From positions 186,001-250,000 of the forward strand of contig NZ_JNYV01000005.1 of NCBI RefSeq assembly GCF_000717275.1: 64,000 bases of DNA, read 5' to 3'. The stretch is from Kitasatospora arboriphila. Its GTDB lineage: Bacteria; Actinomycetota; Actinomycetes; Mycobacteriales; Mycobacteriaceae. Under the pieces are notes generated by a model, which saw only the letters and a program-made list of their open reading frames with translations, ran no database searches and had not been told where the DNA came from. Position numbers and translations under genes: made by a program. Each line of letters starts with the position of its first letter. Positions within the stretch are counted from its first letter, which is position 1. Below are positions 36,295 through 45,387 of this stretch, one piece after another.

Positions 36295-38148
36295 TTATTT
36301 GCCCTTGGGTTTGTCGCTCGACGCATCCGACGACAGTGCAGCCACAAACGCCTCTTGCGGGACCTCCACCCGGCCGATCGTCTTCATCCGCTTCTTGCCC
36401 TCTTTCTGCTTCTCGAGCAGCTTGCGCTTACGGCTGATGTCGCCGCCGTAGCACTTGGCCAAGACGTCTTTGCGGATCGCCCGAATGTTCTCGCGCGCAA
36501 TGATCTTGGCGCCGATCGCGGCCTGGATGGGGACCTCGAACTGCTGGCGGGGAATGAGTTCCTTGAGCTTGGTTGTCATCTTGGTGGCGTACGCGGCGGC
36601 GCCGTCCTTGTGGACGATCGCACTGAAGGCGTCGACGGCTTCACCCTGCAGGAGGATGTCCACCTTCACCAGGCTCGACACCTGCTCGCCTGCCTCCTCG
36701 TAGTCGAGGCTGGCGTAGCCGCGGGTACGCGACTTGAGCGAATCGAAGAAGTCGAAGATGATCTCGGCCATCGGCAGGGTGTATCGCAGTTCCACGCGGG
36801 TCTCGGACAGATAGTCCATCCCGCCGAGTTCGCCACGCCGGGACTGGCACAGTTCCATGATCGAACCGACGAATTCGCTCGGCGCGATCACCGTCGTCTT
36901 CACGATCGGTTCGAAGATGTTGCGCGCCTTGCCGTCCGGCCAATCGGACGGGTTCGTGACGATGTGCTCGGTGCCGTCCTCCATCTCCACGCGGTACACC
37001 ACGTTCGGTGCGGTGGAGATCAGGTTCAGGCCGAATTCCCGTTCGAGTCGTTCGCGGCTGATCTCCATGTGCAGCAACCCGAGGAAGCCGCAACGGAAAC
37101 CGAACCCCAACGCCACCGACGTCTCTGGCTCGTACGCCAGTGCGGCGTCGTTGAGCTGCAGCTTGTCGAGGGCTTCTCGCAGGACCGGGTAATCGGACCC
37201 GTCCACCGGGTAGAGACCGGAGTAGACCATCGGCCGTGGCTCGCGGTAGCCCGTCAGCGGGGTCTCCGCGCCATGACGCGCAGAGGTGATGGTGTCACCG
37301 ACCTTGGACTGGCGGACGTCCTTCACACCGGTGATCAGATAGCCCACCTCGCCGACGCCCAGCCCCTTGGACGGCTTCGGGTCCGGCGAGACGATGCCGA
37401 CCTCGAGGAGTTCGTGGGTGGTGCCGGTCGACATCATCTTGATCTTCTCGCGGGGCACGATCTTGCCGTCCACCACACGGACGTACGTGACGACGCCGCG
37501 ATAGGTGTCGTAGACCGAGTCGAAGATCATCGCGCGGGGCGGGGCGTCGGAATCGCCGACCGGAGCCGGGATCAGCCGCACCACCTCGTCGAGCAGCTCC
37601 GTGACGCCGACGCCGGTCTTGCCCGAGACCCTCAGGACGTCGTCGGGTTCACAGCCGATGATGTGAGCGATCTCGGCTGCGTAACGGTCGGGGTCGGCGG
37701 CCGGCAGGTCGATCTTGTTCAGGACCGGGATGATCGTGAGGTCCTTGTCCAGCGCCAAATACAGGTTGGCCAACGTTTGAGCCTCGATGCCCTGGGCCGC
37801 GTCGACGAGCAACACTGCGCCTTCACACGCTTCCAGCGCACGTGACACCTCATATGTGAAGTCCACGTGGCCGGGGGTGTCGATCAGGTGCATCACGTAG
37901 TCGGTGCCGTCCACGTTCCAGGGCAGCCGAACGTTCTGGGCCTTGATCGTGATGCCGCGCTCACGTTCGATGTCCATCCGGTCCAGATACTGCGCCCGCA
38001 TGTCGCGCCCCTCGACCACACCGGTGACCTGCAACATCCGGTCCGCCAACGTCGACTTGCCGTGGTCGATGTGAGCGATGATGCAGAAATTCCGGATCTT
38101 CGCGGGATCGGTGAACGTGGTGTCGGAAAGCCTGGGAATTGAACTCAC
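36295..38148 (-). CDS. lepA: Elongation factor 4 (LepA)
   Basis: Ribosome-associated GTPase that aids translation under stress and initiation/assembly steps. Of 617 residues, the P-loop AHIDHGKST is at about 25-33, DTPGHVDF near 90, NKIDLP near 144; EF-G-like domains and the LepA-specific C-terminal domain ([24 protein letters not shown]) follow. GTG at 38148 sits directly after AGGA, an unusually close ribosome site, so the exact start may differ. Synteny with Rv2404c. Confidence 0.96.
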   Translation of the reverse strand: MSSIPRLSDTTFTDPAKIRNFCIIAHIDHGKSTLADRMLQVTGVVEGRDMRAQYLDRMDIERERGITIKAQNVRLPWNVDGTDYVMHLIDTPGHVDFTYEVSRALEACEGAVLLVDAAQGIEAQTLANLYLALDKDLTIIPVLNKIDLPAADPDRYAAEIAHIIGCEPDDVLRVSGKTGVGVTELLDEVVRLIPAPVGDSDAPPRAMIFDSVYDTYRGVVTYVRVVDGKIVPREKIKMMSTGTTHELLEVGIVSPDPKPSKGLGVGEVGYLITGVKDVRQSKVGDTITSARHGAETPLTGYREPRPMVYSGLYPVDGSDYPVLREALDKLQLNDAALAYEPETSVALGFGFRCGFLGLLHMEISRERLEREFGLNLISTAPNVVYRVEMEDGTEHIVTNPSDWPDGKARNIFEPIVKTTVIAPSEFVGSIMELCQSRRGELGGMDYLSETRVELRYTLPMAEIIFDFFDSLKSRTRGYASLDYEEAGEQVSSLVKVDILLQGEAVDAFSAIVHKDGAAAYATKMTTKLKELIPRQQFEVPIQAAIGAKIIARENIRAIRKDVLAKCYGGDISRKRKLLEKQKEGKKRMKTIGRVEVPQEAFVAALSSDASSDKPKGK

Positions 38149-38236
38149 TCCTTGCAGTGGCCGAGATACCCGTCCAGTTTCTCATGCGCAGGCACATCGG
38201 CCATCCATCGGCGGTCTCGACGCTAAAGTTCAGGAC

Positions 38237-38878
38237 GTGAGCGTCGAGGAGTGGCAGTCAGAAGGTGTGGCCGGCGCATTGCATCGGCCCGATGGCGACC
38301 CGCTCGCCGTGGTCGTGCTCGCGCACGGTGCGGGCGGTGACCACAATGCGGTCATCCTGCGCCGCATCGCCGAGGAATTGTGCGACCGCCGGATCGCTGT
38401 CGCCCGCATCGACCTGCCCTACCGTCAGAAACGACCCAAGGGGCCGCCTCATCCGTCCGGCGCGGCAGCCGACCGCGCAGGGATAGCCGCGGCGTGTGAC
38501 GCCTTCCGGGGTCAATCGACCGGCCCCCTGATCGTCGGCGGGCATTCTTACGGTGGACGCCAGGCCTCGATGACGGTGGCCGAGAACCCCGACATCGCCG
38601 ATGGACTGTTGCTGACCTCGTACCCGCTGCACCCACCCGGACGACCGGAGAAGATGCGCACCGATCACCTGCCCTCCATCACCAAGCCGGTCCTGGTGGT
38701 CCACGGCGCCACCGACCCGTTCGGCACCACGGACGAGCTGACCGAGGCCATCGCGATGATCCCGTCACCGACCCGATTCCTCGATCTCCCCAAGGTCGGC
38801 CACGACCTCAAACCCGATCGGTCAGGCGCGCCGCGGCTGATCGCCACCGAGGTGCTCGACTTCTTCTCGATAGGCTGA
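38237..38878 (+). CDS. Alpha/beta hydrolase (dienelactone-hydrolase/KANL3-Tex30-like)
   Basis: A 213-residue hydrolase. VLAHGAGGDH near 28-36 forms the oxyanion loop; Ser104 is in GGHSYGGRQ; ATDPFG supplies the acid and KVGHDLKP the histidine. The start is GTG 38237; a TAAAGT hexamer ends 7 nt before it, so the message may be leaderless. Short size and the GxSxGG elbow match the Tex30/KAT8-like hydrolase group. Four bases separate it from the PemK-like gene, suggesting co-transcription. Confidence 0.85.
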   Translation: MSVEEWQSEGVAGALHRPDGDPLAVVVLAHGAGGDHNAVILRRIAEELCDRRIAVARIDLPYRQKRPKGPPHPSGAAADRAGIAAACDAFRGQSTGPLIVGGHSYGGRQASMTVAENPDIADGLLLTSYPLHPPGRPEKMRTDHLPSITKPVLVVHGATDPFGTTDELTEAIAMIPSPTRFLDLPKVGHDLKPDRSGAPRLIATEVLDFFSIG

Positions 38879-38882
38879 CGGC

Positions 38883-39410
38883 GTGGCAGGCACCTTGGGA
38901 CAGATGGCGATGTCGTTGATCCGTCGACACGGGCCGCGCATGGTGCGCGAACTCACCCGCTCTGCGGCCACACGGCCCGGCCGGGAATCTGCGCCCTCAC
39001 CGAGTGGGAACCGGGTGACGCGCACGTCGCCGACGGCCACACACGCGCGGGAGATCGCTTACTCTCCCCGCCTCGACGGCGCAGCCGATCCCGGCGAGGT
39101 GGTGTGGACCTGGGTCGAGTTCGAAGATGATCCAGGCCGAGGTAAGGACCGTCCGGTCGTGGTGGTCGGACGGGAGGGACCCGCTCTCCTCGGACTCATG
39201 CTGTCCAGTCAAGAGCACCGGCGCGACGACGCGAACTGGATGAGCATCGGGACCGGCGAGTGGGACAGCGCCCACCGCGAAAGCTTCGCCCGGCTCGACC
39301 GGGTGCTCACGGTGCCCGAAAATGCCATCCGCCGCGAGGGTGCGATCGTCGATCGAGGCCAATTCGACCGGATCGCAACAGTTCTGCGAGACCGGTACGG
39401 GTGGCGTTGA
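38883..39410 (+). CDS. PemK/MazF-like fold protein, no antitoxin partner
   Basis: A 175-residue protein with an N-terminal ~65-residue basic extension, then a region resembling the PemK/MazF beta-barrel (DPGEVVWTWVEFEDDPGRGKDRPVVVVGREG at about 69-100, broken into family-like strands). It corresponds by position to Rv2405. MazF-type toxins are mRNA endoribonucleases, but here there is no small antitoxin gene next to it and it follows a hydrolase in the same direction, so a housekeeping rather than toxin role is possible. GTG start at 38883. Confidence 0.68.
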   Translation: MAGTLGQMAMSLIRRHGPRMVRELTRSAATRPGRESAPSPSGNRVTRTSPTATHAREIAYSPRLDGAADPGEVVWTWVEFEDDPGRGKDRPVVVVGREGPALLGLMLSSQEHRRDDANWMSIGTGEWDSAHRESFARLDRVLTVPENAIRREGAIVDRGQFDRIATVLRDRYGWR

Positions 39411-39431
39411 ATCCGGCCACCCACGTCTGAC

Positions 39432-39902
39432 TCAGGACAGCGGCGCCTGCGTCCAGTTGTTGACGAACTCGAGACCGCTGCGCACGAAGAGCTGCGAGAC
39501 CGGGCACCGTCGTTCGGTTTCGGCGACGAACTCGGCGAATTGTTGCTCGCTTGCGTCTGATTCGACCACGGCCGACACGGTGACCTTGTCGAAGTTGGCG
39601 TTACCTTCGGCGCCTTGCACGAGGACTGCGGTGTCGAGATCACCCTGCACCTCGAAGGTGAACTCCCCCAACGCGATCCCGAGGTCTTTGGCAACCAGCG
39701 ACGCGGTGACCTGATTGCACGACGTCAGTGCGCCGAGTGCGTAGAACAACGGGCTCGGGGCCTTGTCCTCACCCCCGAACGCTGGGTACGCATCGGTGTG
39801 GAACTCGTGAGCCGAGCCGCCGGTGACAAGACGTTGCGCGACCCCGCTACCGGTTGCGCTGACAACAAACGGGACAACGGATCGCATTGCTGCAGTGGTC
39901 AT
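39432..39902 (-). CDS. OsmC/Ohr-family peroxidase-like protein
   Basis: A 156-residue OsmC-fold protein. The two redox cysteines characteristic of the family are present: Cys62 (LTSCNQVTA) and Cys133 (ERRCPVSQL). These proteins reduce organic hydroperoxides using lipoylated or small thiols. ATG at 39902 is chosen over an upstream in-frame start by homology to family N-termini. Convergent with the PemK-like gene; stands 68 bp downstream of the transglutaminase gene and could be read with it. Confidence 0.85.
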   Translation of the reverse strand: MTTAAMRSVVPFVVSATGSGVAQRLVTGGSAHEFHTDAYPAFGGEDKAPSPLFYALGALTSCNQVTASLVAKDLGIALGEFTFEVQGDLDTAVLVQGAEGNANFDKVTVSAVVESDASEQQFAEFVAETERRCPVSQLFVRSGLEFVNNWTQAPLS

Positions 39903-39970
39903 TGCACGACTGTGACACCGGAGCGGCCGCCCACCGAGGGTTTGGCGCACAGCGAGCGAATGGGTGGCGA

Positions 39971-40819
39971 TCACGCCAAACGGGTGATCTCTACCTTCAC
40001 CTCGAGGTCCTTGGCGCCCGCGCCTGTGTAGATCCCCTTGAGCGGAGGCACGTCAGAGTAGTCGCGGCCCACACCGACCGACACATGCTGCTCGGAGATC
40101 GCGAGGTCGTTGGTGGGGTCGTACCCCCACCAACCGCCGGTCCAGGCCTCGACCCAGGCATGGCTCTGCCCCTCGACCGTGCGATCGATGACTGCCGACC
40201 TGCTCGGGTGCAGATAGCCGGACACATAGCGCGACGGAATGCCGAGGCTGCGCAACATCACCAATGACAGGTGCGCGTAATCCTGGCAGACGCCTTTTTT
40301 CTCTTTCCAGGCCTCGACCGCGGAGGTGTGGACGCCGGTGGTGCCGGGAACGTACTCCATCTCGGTGTGCACCCATTGGCACACGGCGAGCACAGCCTCT
40401 TGAGGGGTGAGCCCCTTGGTGAGGCGTTTGGCCACCTGACCGAGCTGCCTGCTCACCGGTACGTACCCGGTGTTGCTCAGCACCTCGTCGTATCGGTCGA
40501 TCACCGACTCATGGTGCAGCGATTCCCAATCGAGCAATTCGTCGTCCGAAGGCATTGCGTCGGGCTCGGTTTCGACCACCGACAGGCCCGACACCTCGAG
40601 TTCCTCGTGAGGAGCATGCAGGTCGAAGGCGGTGACCGCGGTCCCCCAGTAGTCGGTGTACCGATACGACCTCGTCGCGGGGATCGTCTCCACGCGGTTG
40701 ATGATCACGTTCTGCCGGGTATCGCTCCGGGGCGTCAGCCGGGCCTCGTTGTACGAAGAGGTGACCGGGGCGTTGTAGGCAAATCCCGTCGAATGCACGA
40801 CCCGCAATCGCCAGCTCAC
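39971..40819 (-). CDS. Transglutaminase-like cysteine peptidase
   Basis: A 282-residue protein with an N-terminal bacterial transglutaminase-like beta domain (1 to about 95) and a C-terminal transglutaminase core. The catalytic triad is readable as Cys178 (GVCQDYAH), His220 (SHAWVEAW) and Asp234 (GYDPTND). It is the third gene of the ATP-grasp/Alpha-E/transglutaminase set (Rv2411c-Rv2409c), which comparative genomics links to synthesis and processing of a modified peptide (established hypothesis, not biochemically proven). Overlaps the Alpha-E gene by ATGA-type spacing. Confidence 0.9.
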   Translation of the reverse strand: MSWRLRVVHSTGFAYNAPVTSSYNEARLTPRSDTRQNVIINRVETIPATRSYRYTDYWGTAVTAFDLHAPHEELEVSGLSVVETEPDAMPSDDELLDWESLHHESVIDRYDEVLSNTGYVPVSRQLGQVAKRLTKGLTPQEAVLAVCQWVHTEMEYVPGTTGVHTSAVEAWKEKKGVCQDYAHLSLVMLRSLGIPSRYVSGYLHPSRSAVIDRTVEGQSHAWVEAWTGGWWGYDPTNDLAISEQHVSVGVGRDYSDVPPLKGIYTGAGAKDLEVKVEITRLA

Positions 40820-41799
40820 AGTTCACTCTCCTCGATGAATCGGTCGACCGAATCGCTTGCGGACGTATCCGCCCAGGCGACATACGGCGACACGTGAAAG
40901 TACTGGGCCGTCACGGCCTCGCTGACCTCGCGGCACGTCTCCTGCAGATCGAGCAACCGGGTCTGCAAGTCGTCCAACAACATTCCAGGCTGCATGAACT
41001 CGAGCCCGCTTCGTGCGCGGCCCAGGAGACGTTGCGCCTCGGCCTGCGCACCCACCCGGCTCGGCCGGTTGTCGAGCTCGATCAATTGCCGTTCGGCCAG
41101 GCTGATCGCGTGGAACACCGATCGCGGGAACAGCCGGTCGAGGAGCAGGAACTCGACCACCCGGGTCGCATCGAGTGCGCCCCGGTAGGTCCTTAGGTAG
41201 GTGTCGTGTGCACCCGCGGACCGCAGCACCGTCACCCACGCCGGTGACCCCGACCTGTCACCTGCGCGCGACAACAACATCCGGATGGTCATGTCCACAC
41301 GCTCGACCGATCGGCCGAGCAGGAGGTAGCGATAACCGTCGTCGTGGCTGAGGGTGGCGTCGGCCAGTCCGGCGAACATCGCCGCCCGGTTTTTTACGAA
41401 GGACAGGAACTCGTACGGCCCCAGCTTGCGCGACGCCCGCTCGGCGTCACCCAGGCCGTTGTAGGTGGTGTTGAGACATTCCCACATCTCACTCGACGTG
41501 ACTTCGCGTGCGCCCCTTGCATTTTCCCGGGCCTGACCCACGCTGTCAACGATGGAGCCTGGTTCCTTCTTCGAGTATGCGACCCGGTCGGTCAACGACC
41601 AGGCATCCAGTTCCACATCGGCGGGGGGCAACTCCATCCCCAACACCTGCAAGACCAGCCGACACCGGCCGTCGGGATCAACCGTGGCGTCCTCGAGCAA
41701 TTGGTGTACCGCCACATCGAGGATCCGGGCTGTGTCGTCGGCGCGTTCAACGTAGCGTCCGATCCAGTACAGGGATTCGGCGTTGCGTGCGAGCATCAT
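40816..41799 (-). CDS. Alpha-E domain protein (DUF403)
   Basis: A 327-residue almost entirely alpha-helical protein of the Alpha-E family. It begins MMLARNAESLYWIGRYVERAD, the recognisable family N-terminus, and ends in the conserved VSPYVAWADTS-type segment. Always found with circularly permuted ATP-grasp and transglutaminase genes; no enzymatic activity is known. Start overlaps the ATP-grasp stop and its own stop overlaps the transglutaminase start, so the three proteins are translated in series. Confidence 0.9.
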   Translation of the reverse strand: MMLARNAESLYWIGRYVERADDTARILDVAVHQLLEDATVDPDGRCRLVLQVLGMELPPADVELDAWSLTDRVAYSKKEPGSIVDSVGQARENARGAREVTSSEMWECLNTTYNGLGDAERASRKLGPYEFLSFVKNRAAMFAGLADATLSHDDGYRYLLLGRSVERVDMTIRMLLSRAGDRSGSPAWVTVLRSAGAHDTYLRTYRGALDATRVVEFLLLDRLFPRSVFHAISLAERQLIELDNRPSRVGAQAEAQRLLGRARSGLEFMQPGMLLDDLQTRLLDLQETCREVSEAVTAQYFHVSPYVAWADTSASDSVDRFIEESEL

Positions 41800-43643
41800 C
41801 GGCGGGCACCACCCTGCTGCGACATCGACTGGCTCTGCGTCTGACCGGTCGGACCCTGATTCTGGATCTGACTGTGTCGACCGGTCACACCCGCCTGCTG
41901 TTGCTGCTGTTGTTGCTGATCCTGCATGGCGGCGGTGTCCGGCCCCTGCTCGGTGGGAGTACTCGGAGCCCTGAGGTCTTGGCTCCGGACGAGTTCGTCG
42001 CCCGAGAGTTCGCGCTCCTCACCCGAGGTGCGGGTCGCGAGCACCCAGGTGTCCTTGGAGCCGCCACCCTGGCTCGAGTTGACCACCAGACTGCCTTCCG
42101 GGAGCGCCACCCGGGTCAGCCCGCCGGGCAGCACCCACACCGACTCGCCATCGTTGACGGCGAACGGACGCAGATCCACGTGACGCGGCGCCAGCTTGCC
42201 ACCGATCTTGGTGGGCACCGTCGAGAGCTGCACCACCGGCTGCGCGATCCAGCCACGAGGGTCGAGTCTGACCTTGCGGGCCAGCACGTCCAGTTCCTCC
42301 GATGTGGCATCGGGACCGAAGACGATGCCGTAACCCCCTGATCCCTCAACGGGTTTCACTACGAGTTCGTCGATCCGGTCGAGCACCTCCTCGCGCTCGT
42401 CGTCGAGCCAGCAACGCAAGGTGTCGACGTTGCCGAGGCTGGGCTTCTCGCCCAGGTAGTACTCGATGATCTCGGGAACGTAGGTGTACGTGAGCTTGTC
42501 GTCACCGACCCCGTTGCCGACGGCACTGGAGATCACCACGTTGCCGGCACGTGCCGCGTTGAGCAGTCCGGCGACGCCCAGCATGGAGTCGGGACGGAAC
42601 TGCATCGGGTCGAGGAAGTCGTCGTCGATGCGGCGGTAGATCACGTCTACTCGCTGCTCCCCCTCCGTGGTTCGCATGTACACCACGTTGTCGCGGCAGA
42701 ATAGGTCGCGGCCCTCCACCAATTCCACACCCATCTGCCTGGCCAACAGCGAGTGCTCGAAGTACGCGGAGTTCGCCACTCCGGGGGTGAGGACAACGAC
42801 GTTCGGGTCGGCCTCGTTGAATGCCGCCGACGCCCGCAGGGCCCGGAGCAGATGGGTCGAGTAGTCGCCGACAGCCCGGACCCGGTGTGAGGCAAACAGA
42901 TCCGGGAACACCCTGGCCATGGTGCGACGGTTCTCCATCACGTACGACACACCCGATGGCGAGCGCAGGTTGTCCTCGAGCACCCGGAAGTCACCGTGCT
43001 CGTCGCGGATCAGGTCGATGCCGGCGACGTGGATACGAACCCCGTTGGGAGGCCTGATACCCACCGCCTGGCGATGGAAGTGCTCACATGAGGTGATCAG
43101 CCGTTTGGGAACGACCCCGTCGCGCAGGATCTCCTGCTCGCCGTAGATGTCGTCGAGGAACATCTCCAGGGCTTTGACCCGCTGGGTGATTCCGCGTTCG
43201 AGCTTGGCCCATTCACCTGCCGAGATGACTCGGGGAACCACGTCGAGCGGGAAGGGGCGCTCCTGCCCCGACAGCGAGAACGTGATGCCCTGATCGATGA
43301 AGGCCCGACCGAGAGCGTCGACGCGGGTGTCGAGGTCGGCACCGTCGTAACTGCCCAGGGACTTGTGGATCCCCCGGTACGGTCCGCGAACCTCGCCGTT
43401 GTCGTCGAACATCTCGTCGAACGCGCCGTCATAAGGGCCCGCGGCGTAGCCGTTGAAGATGCCGCTCGGCTTCGCAGCGCCCTTCGCCGCGGTCTTCTTG
43501 GCCGGCGGCTTGGAACCGTTGCCTTTCGGCCCGGCCACCTTTGCCGGCTTCTTCTTGCCCGTCGTGGTCTCGGCTGACACCTTGGTACCGGTGGCACGAG
43601 TGGCCACGGCGCGCTTTGACCCTGCTGCGGTTGCCGCACTCAT
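41796..43643 (-). CDS. Circularly permuted ATP-grasp protein (DUF404/DUF407-like) with basic N-terminus and poly-Q tail
   Basis: A 615-residue predicted peptide/amide ligase. After a ~60-residue Lys/Ala-rich leader (GKKKPAKVAGPKGNGSKPPA) comes FNGYAAGPYDGAFDEMF, the conserved start of the family, then the permuted ATP-grasp core with EDNLRSPSGVSYV, VVKPVEGSGGYG and RPFAVNDGE. The C-terminal ~50 residues are Gln-rich, including eight consecutive Gln. Both ends are unusual additions to the Rv2411c-type core. ATG at 43643 by frame and context; no clear ribosome site. First gene of the three-gene cluster, divergent from rpsT. Confidence 0.88.
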   Translation of the reverse strand: MSAATAAGSKRAVATRATGTKVSAETTTGKKKPAKVAGPKGNGSKPPAKKTAAKGAAKPSGIFNGYAAGPYDGAFDEMFDDNGEVRGPYRGIHKSLGSYDGADLDTRVDALGRAFIDQGITFSLSGQERPFPLDVVPRVISAGEWAKLERGITQRVKALEMFLDDIYGEQEILRDGVVPKRLITSCEHFHRQAVGIRPPNGVRIHVAGIDLIRDEHGDFRVLEDNLRSPSGVSYVMENRRTMARVFPDLFASHRVRAVGDYSTHLLRALRASAAFNEADPNVVVLTPGVANSAYFEHSLLARQMGVELVEGRDLFCRDNVVYMRTTEGEQRVDVIYRRIDDDFLDPMQFRPDSMLGVAGLLNAARAGNVVISSAVGNGVGDDKLTYTYVPEIIEYYLGEKPSLGNVDTLRCWLDDEREEVLDRIDELVVKPVEGSGGYGIVFGPDATSEELDVLARKVRLDPRGWIAQPVVQLSTVPTKIGGKLAPRHVDLRPFAVNDGESVWVLPGGLTRVALPEGSLVVNSSQGGGSKDTWVLATRTSGEERELSGDELVRSQDLRAPSTPTEQGPDTAAMQDQQQQQQQQAGVTGRHSQIQNQGPTGQTQSQSMSQQGGARR

Positions 43644-43800
43644 GTGAACATCGTGCCGTAAGTGGCTGGTGTTGGCAGTCTTGCCTGCGGTATCCGCTAC
43701 CTGCGCCGCTGCGATTTGGGTGCACACCGGGCCGGCTGGTAACGTAGTGCGCTGGTGCTGACACCAAAACCCGTATCGCTGAGCTAAGGAAAACACACGC

Positions 43801-44061
43801 GTGGCAAACATCAAGTCGCAGATCAAGCGGAACAAGACCAACGACAGCGCACGGCTGCGCAACCAGTCGGTGAAGTCGTCGCTGCGGACCGCGATTCGCT
43901 CTTTCCGCGAGGCCGTCGCAGCGGGCGAGAAGGACAAGGCTTCCGAGCTGCTGGTCAGCACCAGCAAGAAGCTCGACAAGGCCGCGAGCAAGGGCGTCAT
44001 CCACGCCAACCAGGCAGCCAACAAGAAATCGGCGATGGCTGTCTCGCTCAACAAGCTCTGA
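43801..44061 (+). CDS. rpsT: 30S ribosomal protein S20
   Basis: An 86-residue basic helical ribosomal protein that binds 16S rRNA early in 30S assembly. The N-terminus [20 protein letters not shown] is diagnostic. GTG start at 43801 with AAGGAAA about 7 nt upstream. Followed by a strong 14-bp hairpin at 44107-44146. Convergent with holA, the common actinobacterial arrangement. Confidence 0.98.
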   Translation: MANIKSQIKRNKTNDSARLRNQSVKSSLRTAIRSFREAVAAGEKDKASELLVSTSKKLDKAASKGVIHANQAANKKSAMAVSLNKL

Positions 44062-44106
44062 TCGAGCCCGCCCGATGACCGGGCACAACTGAACTTTTCA
44101 TAACTC

Positions 44107-44146
44107 GCTCACCCCGACGATCCCCCACGCGGTCGTCGGGGTGAGC
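44107..44146 (+). terminator. rpsT terminator hairpin
   Basis: GCTCACCCCGACGA (44107-44120) pairs perfectly with TCGTCGGGGTGAGC (44133-44146), 14 base pairs with a 12-nt loop, 45 bp after the rpsT stop. There is no long T-run, as is usual for high-GC actinobacteria. Confidence 0.8.
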
Positions 44147-44164
44147 GTCGTCTGTCATCACCGC

Positions 44165-44395
44165 GTTTTTCGGACCGAAGCCGTTGACCGTGCCGAAACT
44201 CTCGTTCACTGGGCCCTAGTTCGCATCGACCGTGCCGAAACGCTAGTTCACCGTGCCGTAAGTCGAATCGAGCGGGCTGAGCACCTCAGTGTTCCCGATC
44301 GCTACAGGCGAATCGAGATGCTCGTTCCCACTTTTCGGCACGGTCAGCGGCTGTTTCGGCACGGTCAGCGGCTGTTTCGGCACGGTCAACGGCGT
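44165..44395. repeat. Degenerate 21-bp tandem repeat array with inverted halves
   Basis: From 44165 to 44395 the sequence has a strict 21-bp period, about 11 units. The left part carries GACCGTGCCGAAAC at 44186 and 44228 and CACCGTGCCGTAAG at 44249. The right part carries the reverse complement, TTTCGGCACGGTC, at 44333, 44354 and 44375, all in phase (147 bp = 7 x 21). The plus strand stays open in one frame through the array and would encode heptads such as DRAETLV and FRHGQRL, but there is no credible start. The array fills most of the 333-bp rpsT-holA gap and its last unit touches the holA stop. No gene is called in the gap. Confidence 0.75.
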
Positions 44396-45357
44396 CAGCG
44401 ACGACGAGAGGGACGCAGATCGGCGACCGCGGCCACCGCGCGTTGCAGACTGTAATCCGCGTCGGCGGCTTGACCTTTCACCTCGCCGTTCAAAGTTGCC
44501 ACCACGGTCATGGCCTTCGCGATGGACACCGAGTCCCATGCCGACGCCTGGCCCTGCACCTTCTTCACCCGCCACGGCGGCATGCCCAATTCGGACGCAG
44601 CCGAATACTGATCCATCCTGCCGATACCGCGAACCCGGGCGATCGCATGCACCGCTTCGGCCAACGCATCGGCGAGCAGAACGTGCGGAACACCGTGATG
44701 ATGAGCCCACTGCAACGATTCCAGCGCTCCTGGCCGGTCACCGGTGACCGCCTTGTCTGCGACTTCGAAGCCGGTGATCTCCGGGCGACCCGAGTAGTAG
44801 CGGGCAACCGCGGCCACATCCACCTTGCCCCCGGTGTCGGCGGCCAGCTGACTGCACGCTGCAGCCAGCTCGCGCAGGTCTGCCCGTACCGAATCCAAAA
44901 TCTTCTCGATGACGTCGGAGCCCGCCTTCACCCCGTGACTGCGTAACTCGTTGCGGACGAAATCCGCTCGCGCCGATGGTTTGAGCGCAGCGCAGTCGTG
45001 TTCTTCGACACCCGACTTCCGCAGGGCAGCGACCATGGATTTCGCACGCCCCGATCCTGAATGGACCACCACCAGCGTGACGCCTTCAGGTGGACTCGCT
45101 GCCACTTCGGTGACCAGCTTGGCCGGTTCCTTCCCGGCTTCACCGGCGGCCTCCAGGATCACGATGCGGTCTTCGGCGAACAACGACGGACTGAGCAGTT
45201 CTGCGAGTTCGTGTTCGGTCGCATCTCCGGCGCGCAGCCGCGTCACCGGGATATCGCCGGGATTGTCGACCGCCCCCCTGACGGCGGCAACGATGCCCGC
45301 GGTTGCCCGCTCACAGAGGAACTCGTCGTCGCCCAACACCAGATGCACACTGCTCAC
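44395..45357 (-). CDS. holA: DNA polymerase III subunit delta
   Basis: Clamp-loader subunit that opens the beta sliding clamp. Of 320 residues, the N-terminal RecA-like domain begins VHLVLGDDEFLCERA, and the C-terminal helical collar domain includes WRVKKVQGQAS near 270. GTG start at 45357, 30 bp after comEC. The last codons overlap the final unit of the 21-bp repeat array. Confidence 0.94.
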   Translation of the reverse strand: MSSVHLVLGDDEFLCERATAGIVAAVRGAVDNPGDIPVTRLRAGDATEHELAELLSPSLFAEDRIVILEAAGEAGKEPAKLVTEVAASPPEGVTLVVVHSGSGRAKSMVAALRKSGVEEHDCAALKPSARADFVRNELRSHGVKAGSDVIEKILDSVRADLRELAAACSQLAADTGGKVDVAAVARYYSGRPEITGFEVADKAVTGDRPGALESLQWAHHHGVPHVLLADALAEAVHAIARVRGIGRMDQYSAASELGMPPWRVKKVQGQASAWDSVSIAKAMTVVATLNGEVKGQAADADYSLQRAVAAVADLRPSRRR

Positions 45358-45387
45358 CCGGTCATCGTGCCAGAGACCGACGACAGG

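Noticed and set aside
38883..39410. Complete toxin-antitoxin pair at the PemK-like gene
   Set aside because: The upstream gene is a hydrolase and the downstream gene is convergent OsmC; no antitoxin-like frame is present.
44141..44455. Coding gene of about 104 residues with heptad repeats in the rpsT-holA gap
   Set aside because: It starts inside the rpsT terminator hairpin, has no ribosome site and ends inside holA; it follows from the 21-bp repeat (a multiple of 3).
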